The notes under the pieces are model-generated. The model was not told where the DNA came from, ran no database searches, and worked only from the letters and a program-made list of their open reading frames with translations. Below are positions 44,695 through 53,040 of a DNA stretch of 64,000 nt, piece after piece. Both the position numbers and the translations under genes were made by a program. This DNA is from Palsa-506 sp963707065. GTDB taxonomy: Bacteria; Actinomycetota; Actinomycetes; Streptosporangiales; Streptosporangiaceae. How positions within the stretch are numbered: the stretch's first letter is position 1; each line of letters starts with the position of its first letter. The DNA lies in assembly GCA_963707065.1 (NCBI GenBank), contig CAVPPJ010000058.1:1-64000 (forward strand), in the 5' to 3' direction.

Positions 44695-45912
44695 TCAGGC
44701 GTCGCGCTCGATCGGGCAAGTCATGCACCGCGGGCCGCCCCGCCCCCGGCCGAGCTCGCTGCCCCGCACGGTGATGACCTCGATGCCGTTCTCCCGGAGG
44801 TAGGCATTAGTGGTGACGTTCCGCTCGTACGCCACGACCACCCCGGGCTCGACCGCCAGCACGTTGCAGCCGTCGTCCCACTGCTCACGCTGCGCCGAGC
44901 GCACATCCTGGGTGGCGGTCAGCACGGTGATCCGGCTGCGGCCGAGGGCAGCGGCGATCGCGGCGTGCATATCCTCCGGCGGGTGATCGGTGACCTTCAG
45001 CTCCAGCGGCCCGCTGCCCGGCTCGACGGTGTACGACGGGAGCATGCCCATCCCGGCGTACTTGATGAACACCCCGTGATCGGCCATGGTCAGCACGGTG
45101 TCCAGGTGCATGAACGCCCGGGCCTTCGGCATGTCGATCGCCACCAGGCAGTCCGCGGCGCCCGCCGAGAACAGCCGGTGCGCGAGCATCTCGATGGCCT
45201 GCGGCGTAGTCCGCTCGCTCATCGCGACGAGTACCGCGCCGTTGCCGATCACCAGCACGTCACCGCCCTCGATGGAGGCAGGGTGGCTGTCGGCGCCGTG
45301 GTACCAGATCTCGAAGTCGCTGGCCGCGAACATCGGATGCCACCGGTACATGGCCTCGTCGCTGACGGTTTCCCGCATCCGGGCCTGCATGCGCATCGCG
45401 TTGACGGACACGCCGCCGTAGATCCAGCAGGACGTATCGCGCTGGTAGAGCAGGTTCGGCAGCGGGGCCAGCACGAAGCCGTCCTGGCCGAGAGAGTGGA
45501 ACGCGATGCTCTTCGGCTCAGGGACCATGTCCAGGATCTCCCGCTTGGTGATCCCGCCGATCAGGAAGCTGGTGAGGGTCGCCGCGTCGAGTCCGTCCAT
45601 GGCGCCGCGCAGCGCCTCGACCGCCAGCGGCCCGTGCCGGCGCGGGTCGAACACCCGGTCAAGCACGTACTCCCTGGCCTCGGGGATCTGCATTGTCTCG
45701 GTGAGCAGCTCCCCGTAGTAGTGAACCTTCGCGCCGCGCTCGCGCAACGCGGCGGCAAACGCATCATGCTCGGCCTGTGCCTCGGCGACCCACAGCACGT
45801 CGTCGAAGAGCAGGTCGGCGGCATTGTCCGGGGTGAGCCGCTTGAGCTCCAGGTCCGGGCGGTGCAAGATAACCTGCCGCAGGCGGCCAACCTCAGAGCC
45901 GACATGGAACAT
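44695..45912 (-). CDS. arcA: Arginine deiminase
   Basis: 405 aa. It converts arginine to citrulline and ammonia in the cytoplasm. Family features: FHVGSEVGRLRQVILHRP start, the Asp of RLTPDNAADLLFDDVLWV, HLDTVLTM with catalytic His and Asp, and the nucleophile Cys396 in GGPRCMTCPIERD. The start follows GGGGAG. It is not accompanied by carbamate kinase or ornithine transcarbamylase here, so it may act in acid tolerance or arginine catabolism alone. Confidence 0.93.
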   Translation of the reverse strand: MFHVGSEVGRLRQVILHRPDLELKRLTPDNAADLLFDDVLWVAEAQAEHDAFAAALRERGAKVHYYGELLTETMQIPEAREYVLDRVFDPRRHGPLAVEALRGAMDGLDAATLTSFLIGGITKREILDMVPEPKSIAFHSLGQDGFVLAPLPNLLYQRDTSCWIYGGVSVNAMRMQARMRETVSDEAMYRWHPMFAASDFEIWYHGADSHPASIEGGDVLVIGNGAVLVAMSERTTPQAIEMLAHRLFSAGAADCLVAIDMPKARAFMHLDTVLTMADHGVFIKYAGMGMLPSYTVEPGSGPLELKVTDHPPEDMHAAIAAALGRSRITVLTATQDVRSAQREQWDDGCNVLAVEPGVVVAYERNVTTNAYLRENGIEVITVRGSELGRGRGGPRCMTCPIERDA

Positions 45913-46069
45913 GGCACTCCCCGTCCGGACGCTTGTTGCTTACCGCTAGTTATTTCATGCCGAAGACTATGCAGGCTGCAGAGCCCCGAATTACCGCACT
46001 CCGGTGCGCCGGGAGCCCGCCCTCCCGTGACAACGTGATCACATGGAGAAGGTGCCGCCAGCCGGCGGC

Positions 46070-46075
46070 TATGCT
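46070..46075 (+). promoter_or_regulatory. -10 element of dapE (leaderless)
   Basis: TATGCT lies six bases before GTG 46082, supporting that start codon and a leaderless transcript. Confidence 0.55.
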
Positions 46076-46081
46076 GCCGCC

Positions 46082-47158
46082 GTGGATCTGGATCTTTCGC
46101 AGGATGCCGGCCAGCTGACGGCCAGCCTCGTCGATGTCGAGTCCGTGAGCGGCGGGGAGAAGCCGCTTGCCGACGCGATCGAGGCGGCCCTGCACGAGCT
46201 GCCGCACCTGAGCGTGCACAGGGATGGCAACGCCCTGGTCGCGCGGACCGGCCTCGGCCGGCCGCAGCGGGTAGTGCTGGCGGGCCACATCGACACCGTG
46301 CCCGTCGCCGGCAATCTGCCTTCCCATGCAGAACGGGGCACGTTGTTCGGCTGCGGTACGACAGACATGAAGTCCGGGGTGGCAGTCCAGCTACGCCTGG
46401 CCGCGTCGGTGCCGCAGCCGTCCATGGACGTGACCTACGTCTTCTACGATTGCGAGGAAGTCGCGTCGCAGCGGAACGGCCTGCTGCGGCTGAGCCGCCA
46501 GTGCCCAGAGCTGCTGGCCGGCGATTTCGCCGTGCTGATGGAACCGACGGGCTGCGTGGTCGAGGGCGGCTGCCAGGGTACGCTGCGGGCCGAGATCAGG
46601 GCGACGGGAAAACGCGCGCACAGCGCGAGATCATGGATGGGGCACAACGCCATCCATGCGGCCGGACCCATCCTCGACGTGCTGCGTGATTATCCGGCGC
46701 GCCAGCCGGAAGTGGACGGGCTGACCTACCACGAAGGGCTGAACGCCGTCGGGGTGCGCGGCGGCGTGGCGGCCAATGTGATCCCCGACGAATGCGTGGT
46801 CACCGTGAACTTCCGGTTCGCGCCGGACCGGTCGGCTGACCAGGCCGAGGCGCATGTGCGGGAGGTCTTTGCCGGCTGGGACGTCACGCTGACCGACGTA
46901 GCGGGCGGCGCCAGGCCCGGCCTTGCCGACCCGGCGGCAGCCGCCTTTGCCGCAGCGGTCGGCGGCACCCCGCGGGCCAAGCTGGGCTGGACGGACGTGG
47001 CCAGGTTCGACGCGCTGGGGATCCCCGCGGTCAACTACGGGCCAGGCAATCCCGAGGTCGCGCACACGGCGGACGAGCACGTCGTGCTGAGTGATATCAG
47101 CAAATGCGAGACCCGGATGCGGGCCTGGCTGTCGTCCCGAGTGCCCGGCCATCGGTAA
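46082..47158 (+). CDS. dapE: Succinyl-diaminopimelate desuccinylase, M20 family
   Basis: 358 aa. The metal-binding pattern is complete: GHIDTVPVAGN (His, Asp), the central Asp in GCGTTDMKSG, Glu-Glu in YDCEEVASQRNG, and Glu in MEPTG, with a late His (VAHTADEHV). The lid domain runs from EIRATGKRAHSARSW to about residue 285. DapE makes LL-diaminopimelate for lysine and peptidoglycan; a related M20 peptidase is the alternative. GTG 46082 behind TATGCT is preferred to an ATG at 46043. A perfect 12-bp hairpin follows. Confidence 0.88.
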   Translation: MDLDLSQDAGQLTASLVDVESVSGGEKPLADAIEAALHELPHLSVHRDGNALVARTGLGRPQRVVLAGHIDTVPVAGNLPSHAERGTLFGCGTTDMKSGVAVQLRLAASVPQPSMDVTYVFYDCEEVASQRNGLLRLSRQCPELLAGDFAVLMEPTGCVVEGGCQGTLRAEIRATGKRAHSARSWMGHNAIHAAGPILDVLRDYPARQPEVDGLTYHEGLNAVGVRGGVAANVIPDECVVTVNFRFAPDRSADQAEAHVREVFAGWDVTLTDVAGGARPGLADPAAAAFAAAVGGTPRAKLGWTDVARFDALGIPAVNYGPGNPEVAHTADEHVVLSDISKCETRMRAWLSSRVPGHR

Positions 47159-47210
47159 ATAGCAGCAGCGCCGGCCCGCTGCCCTGGTGCTAACTGCCCT
47201 GAAAGGCCAG

Positions 47211-47246
47211 ATCCGGGGGAGCAGCGCCCGCGCCGCTCCCCCGGAT
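47211..47246. terminator. Terminator hairpin after dapE
   Basis: ATCCGGGGGAGC (47211-47222) pairs perfectly with GCTCCCCCGGAT (47235-47246) around a 12-base loop, between convergent dapE and protease genes. Confidence 0.75.
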
Positions 47247-47265
47247 ACTGGGAATGCCTTCCGTG

Positions 47266-49116
47266 CTACGCCGGCGGGTGGGCGGTGAGCGTCAGGCCGC
47301 CGGTGTGGCGGTGGCCTGACGGGTCCACCCAGACGACTGTCACCTGGTTGCCGACGCTGTAATTCTCCATGATCTTGGTCAGCGAAGCCGGGGATGATAC
47401 GGCCTGGCCATCGACCGAGATGATGACGTCACCGCCGCGGAGCCCCGCTGTGTCCGCCGCAGTCTTGCAGAACACCCCGTCGACCAGCGCACCGGACTTC
47501 ACCGGCGCGATCTTTTTCGGGATGGTCATCTGCCCGGTGTTGTCGAGGCAGCTCTGGCCGCCGGTCGCGCTGCCGAATCCGCTGTCCCCCTGGAGCTGCA
47601 GTGCCCGCTGTCGTTGCGGGCTCGTGCTCGCGGCCGGGTTCTTGCCGCCGGCCACGATGACGCCGAGGAACCCGCCCAGGCCGATCTTGATGGTCGGGCT
47701 CTTCTGCCCTGATGCGATCAGCCGGGTAATCGAGACAGCCCGGTCGATCGGGATCGCGTAACCCATGTTCTGCTGGTTGCCGAAACTCCCGGAGGAGGCG
47801 GCGGTGTCCATGCCGATCACCTGGCCTGCGGTGTTCACCAGCGGGCCGCCTGAGTCACCGGGCACAATCTCCGCGTTTGTCTGCAGCATGCCGTGCAGCG
47901 TCTCGCTGCCCGCCACGCTGCCTTCGTCGCTGGCGGTAATGGTCCGGTTCAGGCCGGTGATCGAGCCGGTGACGACCCGCGCGCCACCCGCGCCCTCGGC
48001 GTTGCCGAGCGCCACGACAGCATCGTTGACCTTGACCGAGGTCGAGTTGCCGATCGGGACTGTCGGCAGGCCGGATGCGCCCTTCAGCTGGAGCAGGGCG
48101 ACGTCATCGGTCGGGTCGTAGCCGACCACGGTGGCCTGGTAGTGCCGCCCCGAGGTCACGAGCGACGCGACCAGCCCGGTGCTGTTGTCAATCACGTGGT
48201 TATTGGTGAGGACCAGGCCCGATGGGCTGATGACCATGCCGGTGGCCTCTGCCGTGCCGCCCTGGTAGTGCAGGTTGCTCGTAATGTCGACGATGCCCGG
48301 GTCGACCTTCTTCTGGATGGCCTGCACGGACGTCCTGCTGAGCCCCGGGCCGGTAATCTGCCCCGGGCCCAGTCCGGCCCCGCGCTGCTGGAACTGCTGC
48401 CCGGCGACCGGCGTGGAGTTGTTGTGGTTGACCGCCAGGACAGCCCCGGCGCCGACGCCCGCGGCGAGCGCTGCCACCACTATGTAGGTCACGAAGTTCC
48501 GCCCGCGCCGCGGGCCGGGATCAGTCGGGCCTTGCTGGATGTAGTCGCCGGGCGGTGGCGGGCCATATCCGCCATAACTTCCGTACCCGCCGGCCTGGCC
48601 GTAGCCTCCAGACTGGCCCGGCTGGCCGTATCCGCCGGCCTGGCCGTATCCGCCCGGCTGGGTCGGCTGTCCGTAGCCGCCGGGCTGGTCCGCCTGGCCG
48701 TAGCCGCCGGGCTGGGCTGCCTGGCCGTAGCCGCCGGCCTGACCAGTCTGGCCGTATCCGCCGGGCTGGTTCTGGGCTCCGGGCTGGCCGTAGCCGCCGG
48801 GCTGGTCCGCCTGGCCGTAGCCGCCCGCCTGCCCGTACGTCGCGGGTAGCGGGTAAACCTGGGGCTCAGCCGGCTGGCGGTATCCACCGTCATCAGCCAG
48901 CGGCGCCGTGACGTTGACTGCTGCGGGCGAACCAGGGTCAGTAACGGCCCCGTCGGGGTCCCCGGCCTGCGGAGGAGCAGCATTCTGCTGGGCAACTGCA
49001 TCTTGTGCAGGAGCTGCGTCCGGCACCTGCTGCAAGCCGTCGTCCGGCGGCGGCGGTGGCCAAGCGCCAGCCTGCTCCGGCGGCCGGTTTTCGCTGCCGT
49101 CCTGGTCTTCCTGCAT
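47266..49116 (-). CDS. HtrA-type membrane-anchored trypsin-like protease with PDZ domain
   Basis: 616 aa. Layout: cytoplasmic low-complexity region, one helix (VTYIVVAALAAGVGAGAVLAV, residues 209-229), trypsin-like domain with His307, Asp338 and Ser422 (VLTNNHVID; DDVALLQL; PGDSGGPLV), then a PDZ domain from about residue 520 ending in DPSGHRHTGGL. The N-terminal tail (residues 93-187) is built of YGQ/GGYGQ repeats and faces the cytosol. It degrades misfolded proteins outside the membrane in cell-envelope stress. Converges with dapE. Confidence 0.92.
   Translation of the reverse strand: MQEDQDGSENRPPEQAGAWPPPPPDDGLQQVPDAAPAQDAVAQQNAAPPQAGDPDGAVTDPGSPAAVNVTAPLADDGGYRQPAEPQVYPLPATYGQAGGYGQADQPGGYGQPGAQNQPGGYGQTGQAGGYGQAAQPGGYGQADQPGGYGQPTQPGGYGQAGGYGQPGQSGGYGQAGGYGSYGGYGPPPPGDYIQQGPTDPGPRRGRNFVTYIVVAALAAGVGAGAVLAVNHNNSTPVAGQQFQQRGAGLGPGQITGPGLSRTSVQAIQKKVDPGIVDITSNLHYQGGTAEATGMVISPSGLVLTNNHVIDNSTGLVASLVTSGRHYQATVVGYDPTDDVALLQLKGASGLPTVPIGNSTSVKVNDAVVALGNAEGAGGARVVTGSITGLNRTITASDEGSVAGSETLHGMLQTNAEIVPGDSGGPLVNTAGQVIGMDTAASSGSFGNQQNMGYAIPIDRAVSITRLIASGQKSPTIKIGLGGFLGVIVAGGKNPAASTSPQRQRALQLQGDSGFGSATGGQSCLDNTGQMTIPKKIAPVKSGALVDGVFCKTAADTAGLRGGDVIISVDGQAVSSPASLTKIMENYSVGNQVTVVWVDPSGHRHTGGLTLTAHPPA
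48556..48840. repeat. DNA repeats coding the YGQ-rich tail of the HtrA-type protease
   Basis: Repeated units encode GGYGQ and PGGYGQAD variants (residues 93-187). The repeats are near-identical at DNA level and may vary in number between strains. Confidence 0.65.
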
Positions 49117-49493
49117 TCACATCACCTCTGCCACGGTCCCAGCGTACTTTCCATCTCCGGCGTCGAACACTGCCCGGCCGGCGCGCGTTGCCGTCTGCCT
49201 CACCGCTACGGTCCAAGTAAGCATCAGTGACCTGGACGTTAGCTGAATGCTCACTGGGGATTCTCTATGGTGGTCGCAGATGAGCCGGGTTCAGCCCGCT
49301 GAACTGCGAAAAATCACGGACCGGCATTCCGGATGCCGTCATGACCGCCAGTGGTCATGCCCTCAGGGCTCGACGTCACCCCCGTTGCGCCCGGATGCCC
49401 GCAGCCCTGAACGCTCGCTCCCTCCTCATCACGACTGAAGGCACGAGCGTCTCCGCCAGTGTAGTTGCGCACGCCGCGCAGCCTTACCGTCGG

Positions 49494-49543
49494 TTATCAG
49501 TTCGGATTTTGCACGCCAGGACGTGTAAAATCCGAACTGATAA
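49494..49543. repeat. AT-rich 22-bp inverted repeat
   Basis: Arms 49494-49515 and 49522-49543 pair with one mismatch around a 6-base loop. The arms are much more AT-rich than the surrounding DNA, hinting at a site for a protein or a foreign insertion. Confidence 0.65.
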
Positions 49544-49546
49544 TCG

Positions 49547-49555
49547 TTATCCACA
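49547..49555 (+). promoter_or_regulatory. DnaA-box-like nonamer
   Basis: TTATCCACA matches the classical DnaA box exactly, four bases after the AT-rich inverted repeat. Only one copy is seen, so this is not evidence for an origin. Confidence 0.3.
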
Positions 49556-49646
49556 GACGGTGCTGGGGTGGAGAGCCCTCCAGCGGGGGAGATCGGGGAA
49601 ACGCCGGGCATGAGGGGGCTCGCACATCGAGGAAAAGCGATATATC

Positions 49647-49674
49647 TTGACTGTGGAGTGCCCGTCCGCAATCT
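49647..49674 (+). promoter_or_regulatory. Candidate promoter of the small membrane-protein gene
   Basis: TTGACT (49647-49652), a 16-base spacer and CAATCT (49669-49674) precede an AGGGAG Shine-Dalgarno (49675-49680). Confidence 0.5.
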
Positions 49675-49685
49675 AGGGAGTGACG

Positions 49686-50138
49686 ATGCCGGCACCAACG
49701 CGCAAAGATGATGGTCTGACCCGGCGTGACGAGCTCGCGGTCTCCGGTGCGGCCATGTCGCAAGCCCCGTGGGCAGTGGCCGGAGCGGCAGGCGTGGTCG
49801 TCACGGGCGGCGACCTGGTCCTGCACCTGCTATCCGCGAACCTCGGCCTGACCAGCTCGCTGTCGGCCGGCGCCGTTGCCTTCTTTGCCGTCGCCGCTGG
49901 CGGGGCCGCTTTGAGTGGCCGGTCCGGGCGCGCCATGCGCTGGGCTCGGCAGAATCCATGGCGCTTCGCCGTCCTGCCCGGCGTGGCCTGCGCGATTGTC
50001 GTGTTCGTGCTGTCCGTCATGCTCGGCGGCAGCGGGATGATCGGCGGTACCTTCACCGCGCTCTGGCACGGGGCGGCAGCCTATGGCCTGACCGGCGTGG
50101 CTGCCTCGGTCGGCCGCAGCCGCAAGCGAGCGGCCTGA
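49686..50138 (+). CDS. Small polytopic membrane protein (150 aa)
   Basis: Three to four helices: PWAVAGAAGVVVTGGDLVLHLL, AGAVAFFAVAAGGAAL, FAVLPGVACAIVVFVLSVML and a short last one. AGGGAG precedes ATG 49686. No family is recognised. It converges with the gene at 50270 across a repeat-rich gap. Confidence 0.6.
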   Translation: MPAPTRKDDGLTRRDELAVSGAAMSQAPWAVAGAAGVVVTGGDLVLHLLSANLGLTSSLSAGAVAFFAVAAGGAALSGRSGRAMRWARQNPWRFAVLPGVACAIVVFVLSVMLGGSGMIGGTFTALWHGAAAYGLTGVAASVGRSRKRAA

Positions 50139-50170
50139 CGGTCCCCGCCGCCGCGGACAGCCGTCCCCGC

Positions 50171-50194
50171 CGCCGCGGACAGCCGTCCGCGGCG
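50171..50194. terminator. Terminator hairpin within a GC-repeat tract
   Basis: CGCCGCGGAC (50171-50180) pairs perfectly with GTCCGCGGCG (50185-50194). The surrounding tract (50139-50246) has a 22-bp duplication, a 15-bp duplication and a second palindromic hairpin. Confidence 0.6.
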
Positions 50195-50269
50195 CCGCCC
50201 CTTACCGCGCCGCCCCTTACCGCGGCGCGCCATTGCGCGGCGCGCCGCCCGGCCAGGACCCAGAGCGGG

Positions 50270-50725
50270 TCAGACGGTTACCCACTCGGTGATGAAGTGG
50301 TCGTCACCAAGCCTGCAGTCCAGGCGCATCGGCCCTGACCCGGGCGCCGGGAACGCGAAGCAGCCGACCTCGTCCGCCTGCGCCGTCGCTTGCGGCCCGT
50401 CAGCGGTCAGCAAGGTCACTTGGCCGGGCCGCGGGGGGATCAGCTGGCCGACGATCCCGGCCTCGTCGATCTCGACTTCCACGCTCAGCCGCTCGCCATG
50501 GAACACGAGCGTGTGCGGCGAGCCTGAGCCGTTGCCGCGGACCAGCATGCCGGCGGCCACGCCGGAACCAGCATCAAGACTGAGCAGCTCAAGGTCGGCA
50601 TCCACCGTCCGCCAGGTGAAGGCAGCCTGAGCCGCCCGGACAGCGCTCTCGGCTGGCGGCAGTTCCCGCAGCGCGGCGGCTAGCTCCTGCAGAAGTTCGT
50701 CGTCACTCCACCTCGGCGAGCTCAT
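50270..50725 (-). CDS. Small beta-rich protein coupled to the sigma factor (CHAT module)
   Basis: 151 aa, cytoplasmic. The first 40 residues (WSDDELLQELAAALRELPPAES) form a helix. The rest is a beta-sandwich (SGVAAGMLVRGNGSGSPHTL; GQVTLLTADGPQATAQADEVG; PGSGPMRLDCRLGDDHFI) resembling carboxypeptidase-regulatory or FHA-like folds. Its ATG overlaps the sigma gene by 23 bases, so the two are co-translated. Such a position is typical for a sigma antagonist or adaptor; no known anti-sigma motif is visible. It could be the target of a protease in this locus. Confidence 0.6.
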   Translation of the reverse strand: MSSPRWSDDELLQELAAALRELPPAESAVRAAQAAFTWRTVDADLELLSLDAGSGVAAGMLVRGNGSGSPHTLVFHGERLSVEVEIDEAGIVGQLIPPRPGQVTLLTADGPQATAQADEVGCFAFPAPGSGPMRLDCRLGDDHFITEWVTV

Positions 50726-51326
50726 GCTGGTCACCTCCCTTCCTCCGGCCGGCGGTCGGAGTTGCCGCCAGATATGCGCGCACTGCGCTGGTCTCCCGCA
50801 GCTTGCCAAGGCACCGCCGCAGGGTCGGGCCGATGCTCCCGATCGGCATCCCCAGCAACTCGCTGATCTCGTTGTAGGCCTTCGGGGGGTCGGCGGCCCG
50901 CAACTGCAGCAGCCACTGATCCCGCACGGGTAGCTCAGCCAGCCCGTCGCGCAGCGCCTGGTGGAGCTCGGCCTGCAGGATGCCTTCGTCCGGGTCCTGG
51001 GTCTCGGCCCGGTGGATGGCGGCGTCGTCGCGCGGATCCACCGGCAGCACCCGCCGTGCCCGTGCCAGCTGCCGGACGGATTCGCGCTGGGTAGTTACCA
51101 CGAGCCAGCCCGGCAGGGCCTCCGCGTCGCGCAGGTCTGCCAGGTGCTCGACGAGCCGCAGCCAGACAGTCTGGCTGACGTCCTGCGCGTCCGCGGCGGA
51201 AAGCCGGTGGCCACGCGCCACCGCCAGCACGAGCGGCGCGTAACGCCGCACCAGGTCATTCCACGCTGCCTCATCGCCGGCCGTGCTCGCTTGCACTAGC
51301 CGGCTGAGTTCGGAGGCCTCCGCCAT
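50703..51326 (-). CDS. Sigma-70-family sigma factor of the CHAT module
   Basis: 207 aa. Region 2 (SELSRLVQASTAGDEAAWNDLV; LSAADAQDVSQTVWLRLVEHL; LPGWLVVTTQRESVRQLARA) and region 4 (LAELPVRDQWLLQL; YNEISELLGMPIGSIGPTLRRC) are clear. ATG 51326 has AGGAGG nine bases upstream. It starts 156 bases after the subtilisin gene, with two 12-bp direct repeats in the gap. It overlaps the small partner gene. Together they look like a protease-controlled sigma switch. Confidence 0.82.
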   Translation of the reverse strand: MAEASELSRLVQASTAGDEAAWNDLVRRYAPLVLAVARGHRLSAADAQDVSQTVWLRLVEHLADLRDAEALPGWLVVTTQRESVRQLARARRVLPVDPRDDAAIHRAETQDPDEGILQAELHQALRDGLAELPVRDQWLLQLRAADPPKAYNEISELLGMPIGSIGPTLRRCLGKLRETSAVRAYLAATPTAGRRKGGDQHELAEVE

Positions 51327-51385
51327 GTGCATCATCCTCCTGCGAAACGGCGGATCCGGCGCGGCGCGATGCTGAGGTTCGCCTA

Positions 51386-51424
51386 AGAAACCAGGCTTTC
51401 GTCCCACACCTGAGAAACCAGGCT
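51386..51424. promoter_or_regulatory. Two 12-bp direct repeats upstream of the sigma gene
   Basis: AGAAACCAGGCT occurs identically at 51386-51397 and 51413-51424, 27 bases apart, in the gap between the subtilisin and sigma genes. Candidate operator or alternative-sigma recognition sites. Confidence 0.45.
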
Positions 51425-51482
51425 CCCGCATACAGAGCACGACTCGGCGACGGTGATACACCGACAGGTTATCTCGCATGGC

Positions 51483-52943
51483 TCAGATGCCCGGGAGTAT
51501 CCGGATTGCCTGCCCAAAGTCCGGTATCGGGCGGCCTGCCGCCAGCAGCCTGCGCCGCGCCTCGTGGAGCGGATACTGGTACTGCTCATGCAGCCGGGCG
51601 AGAGATCCCGTGACCTGGGGCGCGGCGAATGAGGTACCGCTCCACGCTGCCCAGGAGTCCGCGCCGAAGGTCTGCGGATCTGGATCCACCGCGCTGGACT
51701 CCCGGCCCTCGACGTATGTCGAGCGCAGTCCCTGCCCGACCGTCGAGCAGGTGACCCAGGAGCCGTAGCTGGACCACGCCGTCGGCAGCATGTCAGGCGC
51801 CAGGCCGGCCACGGAAACCACCCGGCTGAAGGCACCAGGCCAGCAAGGGGTGCTGTCGCCGTAGTTGCCCGCAGCGGCCACGATCAGCACCTCACGGTCC
51901 TGCTCGCGCTCCAGCTCGCTGATGACCTCCAGGGCGGCGCGGATGGCGATGGGCGGAATGTTGTCCTGCGTCTGGCAGCCGAGGGACAGGTTGAGGATCT
52001 CGGCGCCGTCCTTGACCGCCTGGATCATCTCGCGGGCGACAGCTAGCTCGCTGCCGATGCCCTCGCTGTCGATGGCCCGGTACATCCTGATGTCCGCGGC
52101 AGGCGCGATTTGCTGGATGATGCCGGCCACGAACGTGCCGTGACCGGCACCGAGATCGAGATATCCGCCCTGCGCGGACAGCGGGAACTCCTCCAGCGGA
52201 TCGATATTGCCTCCCCGCGGAACATCATCAAGCCATCCGTCGGTCCGCCTTTCCGCGGAAATGCCAGTATCGATGACCGCTACTCTGGTCGGCGTCCCCG
52301 GGAAAGGCTCGGCCGGCCAAGGGCCGGGTGATATGGCCGGCCGGGGCCCGCTGGTCGACTTGACCACCGGCGCCGTCGGGGTGATGTTGCTGACTGATGC
52401 GGCAAACCCCCGCGTCCGAAGGTCCCGGGCCACGTCAGAGAGTTCCCGCGGACCCATTCCCGGGTGGGTCAGCCGCACCAGCCGGCCGTTCAGTTCAGCG
52501 CAGTCCGGCTCGAAGGCCGTCATGCCGAGGGTATCGAGGTACGGCCTGGCGGTCCGGCCCATGTCCAGTCCGTCCGGCGGCGCGGGCCGGCCGTCGTAAG
52601 ACTGCGCGGTGATCAGCAGCTCCCCGCGTACGAGCAGGGCGTCGAAACCCACCTGGACCGGCAGGAAGTCGAACTGGGTGACGCTCCCGGGCTGCAGGCT
52701 GCCGGCCTGGTCCGCGGGCTGCCGGTCTGACCGCCTGGCCTCTTCCCCCGGCTGGCGTCGCTGCTGTAGCAGCCTGAGCAGCTGGTCTCGGATCGCCGGC
52801 TCGTGGCGGCGCTGCGCAAGTTCGATAGCCTGGCGGTGCATGCCCGATTCGAGCTCGTCCAACGGCTCATGATCGGGCCAGCCCGGGAATTCACCCCGGA
52901 ACGGGTCGCCCCTATTCTCCTCGTCAAACGGCACTGACACCAC
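51483..52943 (-). CDS. Cytoplasmic subtilisin-like (S8) serine protease of the CHAT module
   Basis: 486 aa with the complete triad: Asp225 (VAVIDTGI), His268 (GHGTFVAGI) and Ser438 (SGTSFAAP), plus Asn360 for the oxyanion hole. No signal peptide or membrane helix, so it acts inside the cell. The N-terminal 215 residues form a charged, mostly helical region then a ferredoxin-like domain (GRLVRLTHPGMGPRELSDV), probably an inhibitory or sensing part rather than a secreted propeptide. It is divergent from the CHAT gene across 97 bases that contain a TATCAT box on its strand. Confidence 0.87.
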   Translation of the reverse strand: MVSVPFDEENRGDPFRGEFPGWPDHEPLDELESGMHRQAIELAQRRHEPAIRDQLLRLLQQRRQPGEEARRSDRQPADQAGSLQPGSVTQFDFLPVQVGFDALLVRGELLITAQSYDGRPAPPDGLDMGRTARPYLDTLGMTAFEPDCAELNGRLVRLTHPGMGPRELSDVARDLRTRGFAASVSNITPTAPVVKSTSGPRPAISPGPWPAEPFPGTPTRVAVIDTGISAERRTDGWLDDVPRGGNIDPLEEFPLSAQGGYLDLGAGHGTFVAGIIQQIAPAADIRMYRAIDSEGIGSELAVAREMIQAVKDGAEILNLSLGCQTQDNIPPIAIRAALEVISELEREQDREVLIVAAAGNYGDSTPCWPGAFSRVVSVAGLAPDMLPTAWSSYGSWVTCSTVGQGLRSTYVEGRESSAVDPDPQTFGADSWAAWSGTSFAAPQVTGSLARLHEQYQYPLHEARRRLLAAGRPIPDFGQAIRILPGI

Positions 52944-52959
52944 CGGTCCTTCTCATATG

Positions 52960-52965
52960 ATGATA
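52960..52965 (-). promoter_or_regulatory. Candidate -10 of the S8 gene
   Basis: TATCAT on the minus strand, about 16 bases before GTG 52943, with AAGGA between. It lies within the 97-base divergent region. Confidence 0.4.
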
Positions 52966-53040
52966 AAGCGGACACCGTGAGGCCGCCAGGCGCGCCCGAC
53001 GACGGGACTTCCACTTGGACAGAGCCGCCTGACGCGCCTG

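Larger units (their letters stand above)
49117..49685. other. 569-base region with an AT-rich palindrome and DnaA-like box
   Basis: No gene with family support. It holds an AT-rich 22-bp inverted repeat (49494-49543), a perfect DnaA-type box (49547-49555) and, at its end, the promoter of the next gene. Short open frames occur but lack conservation. Confidence 0.5.

Noticed and set aside
49547..49555. Replication origin
   Set aside because: Only one DnaA-type box is visible, with no dnaA, dnaN or box cluster nearby.
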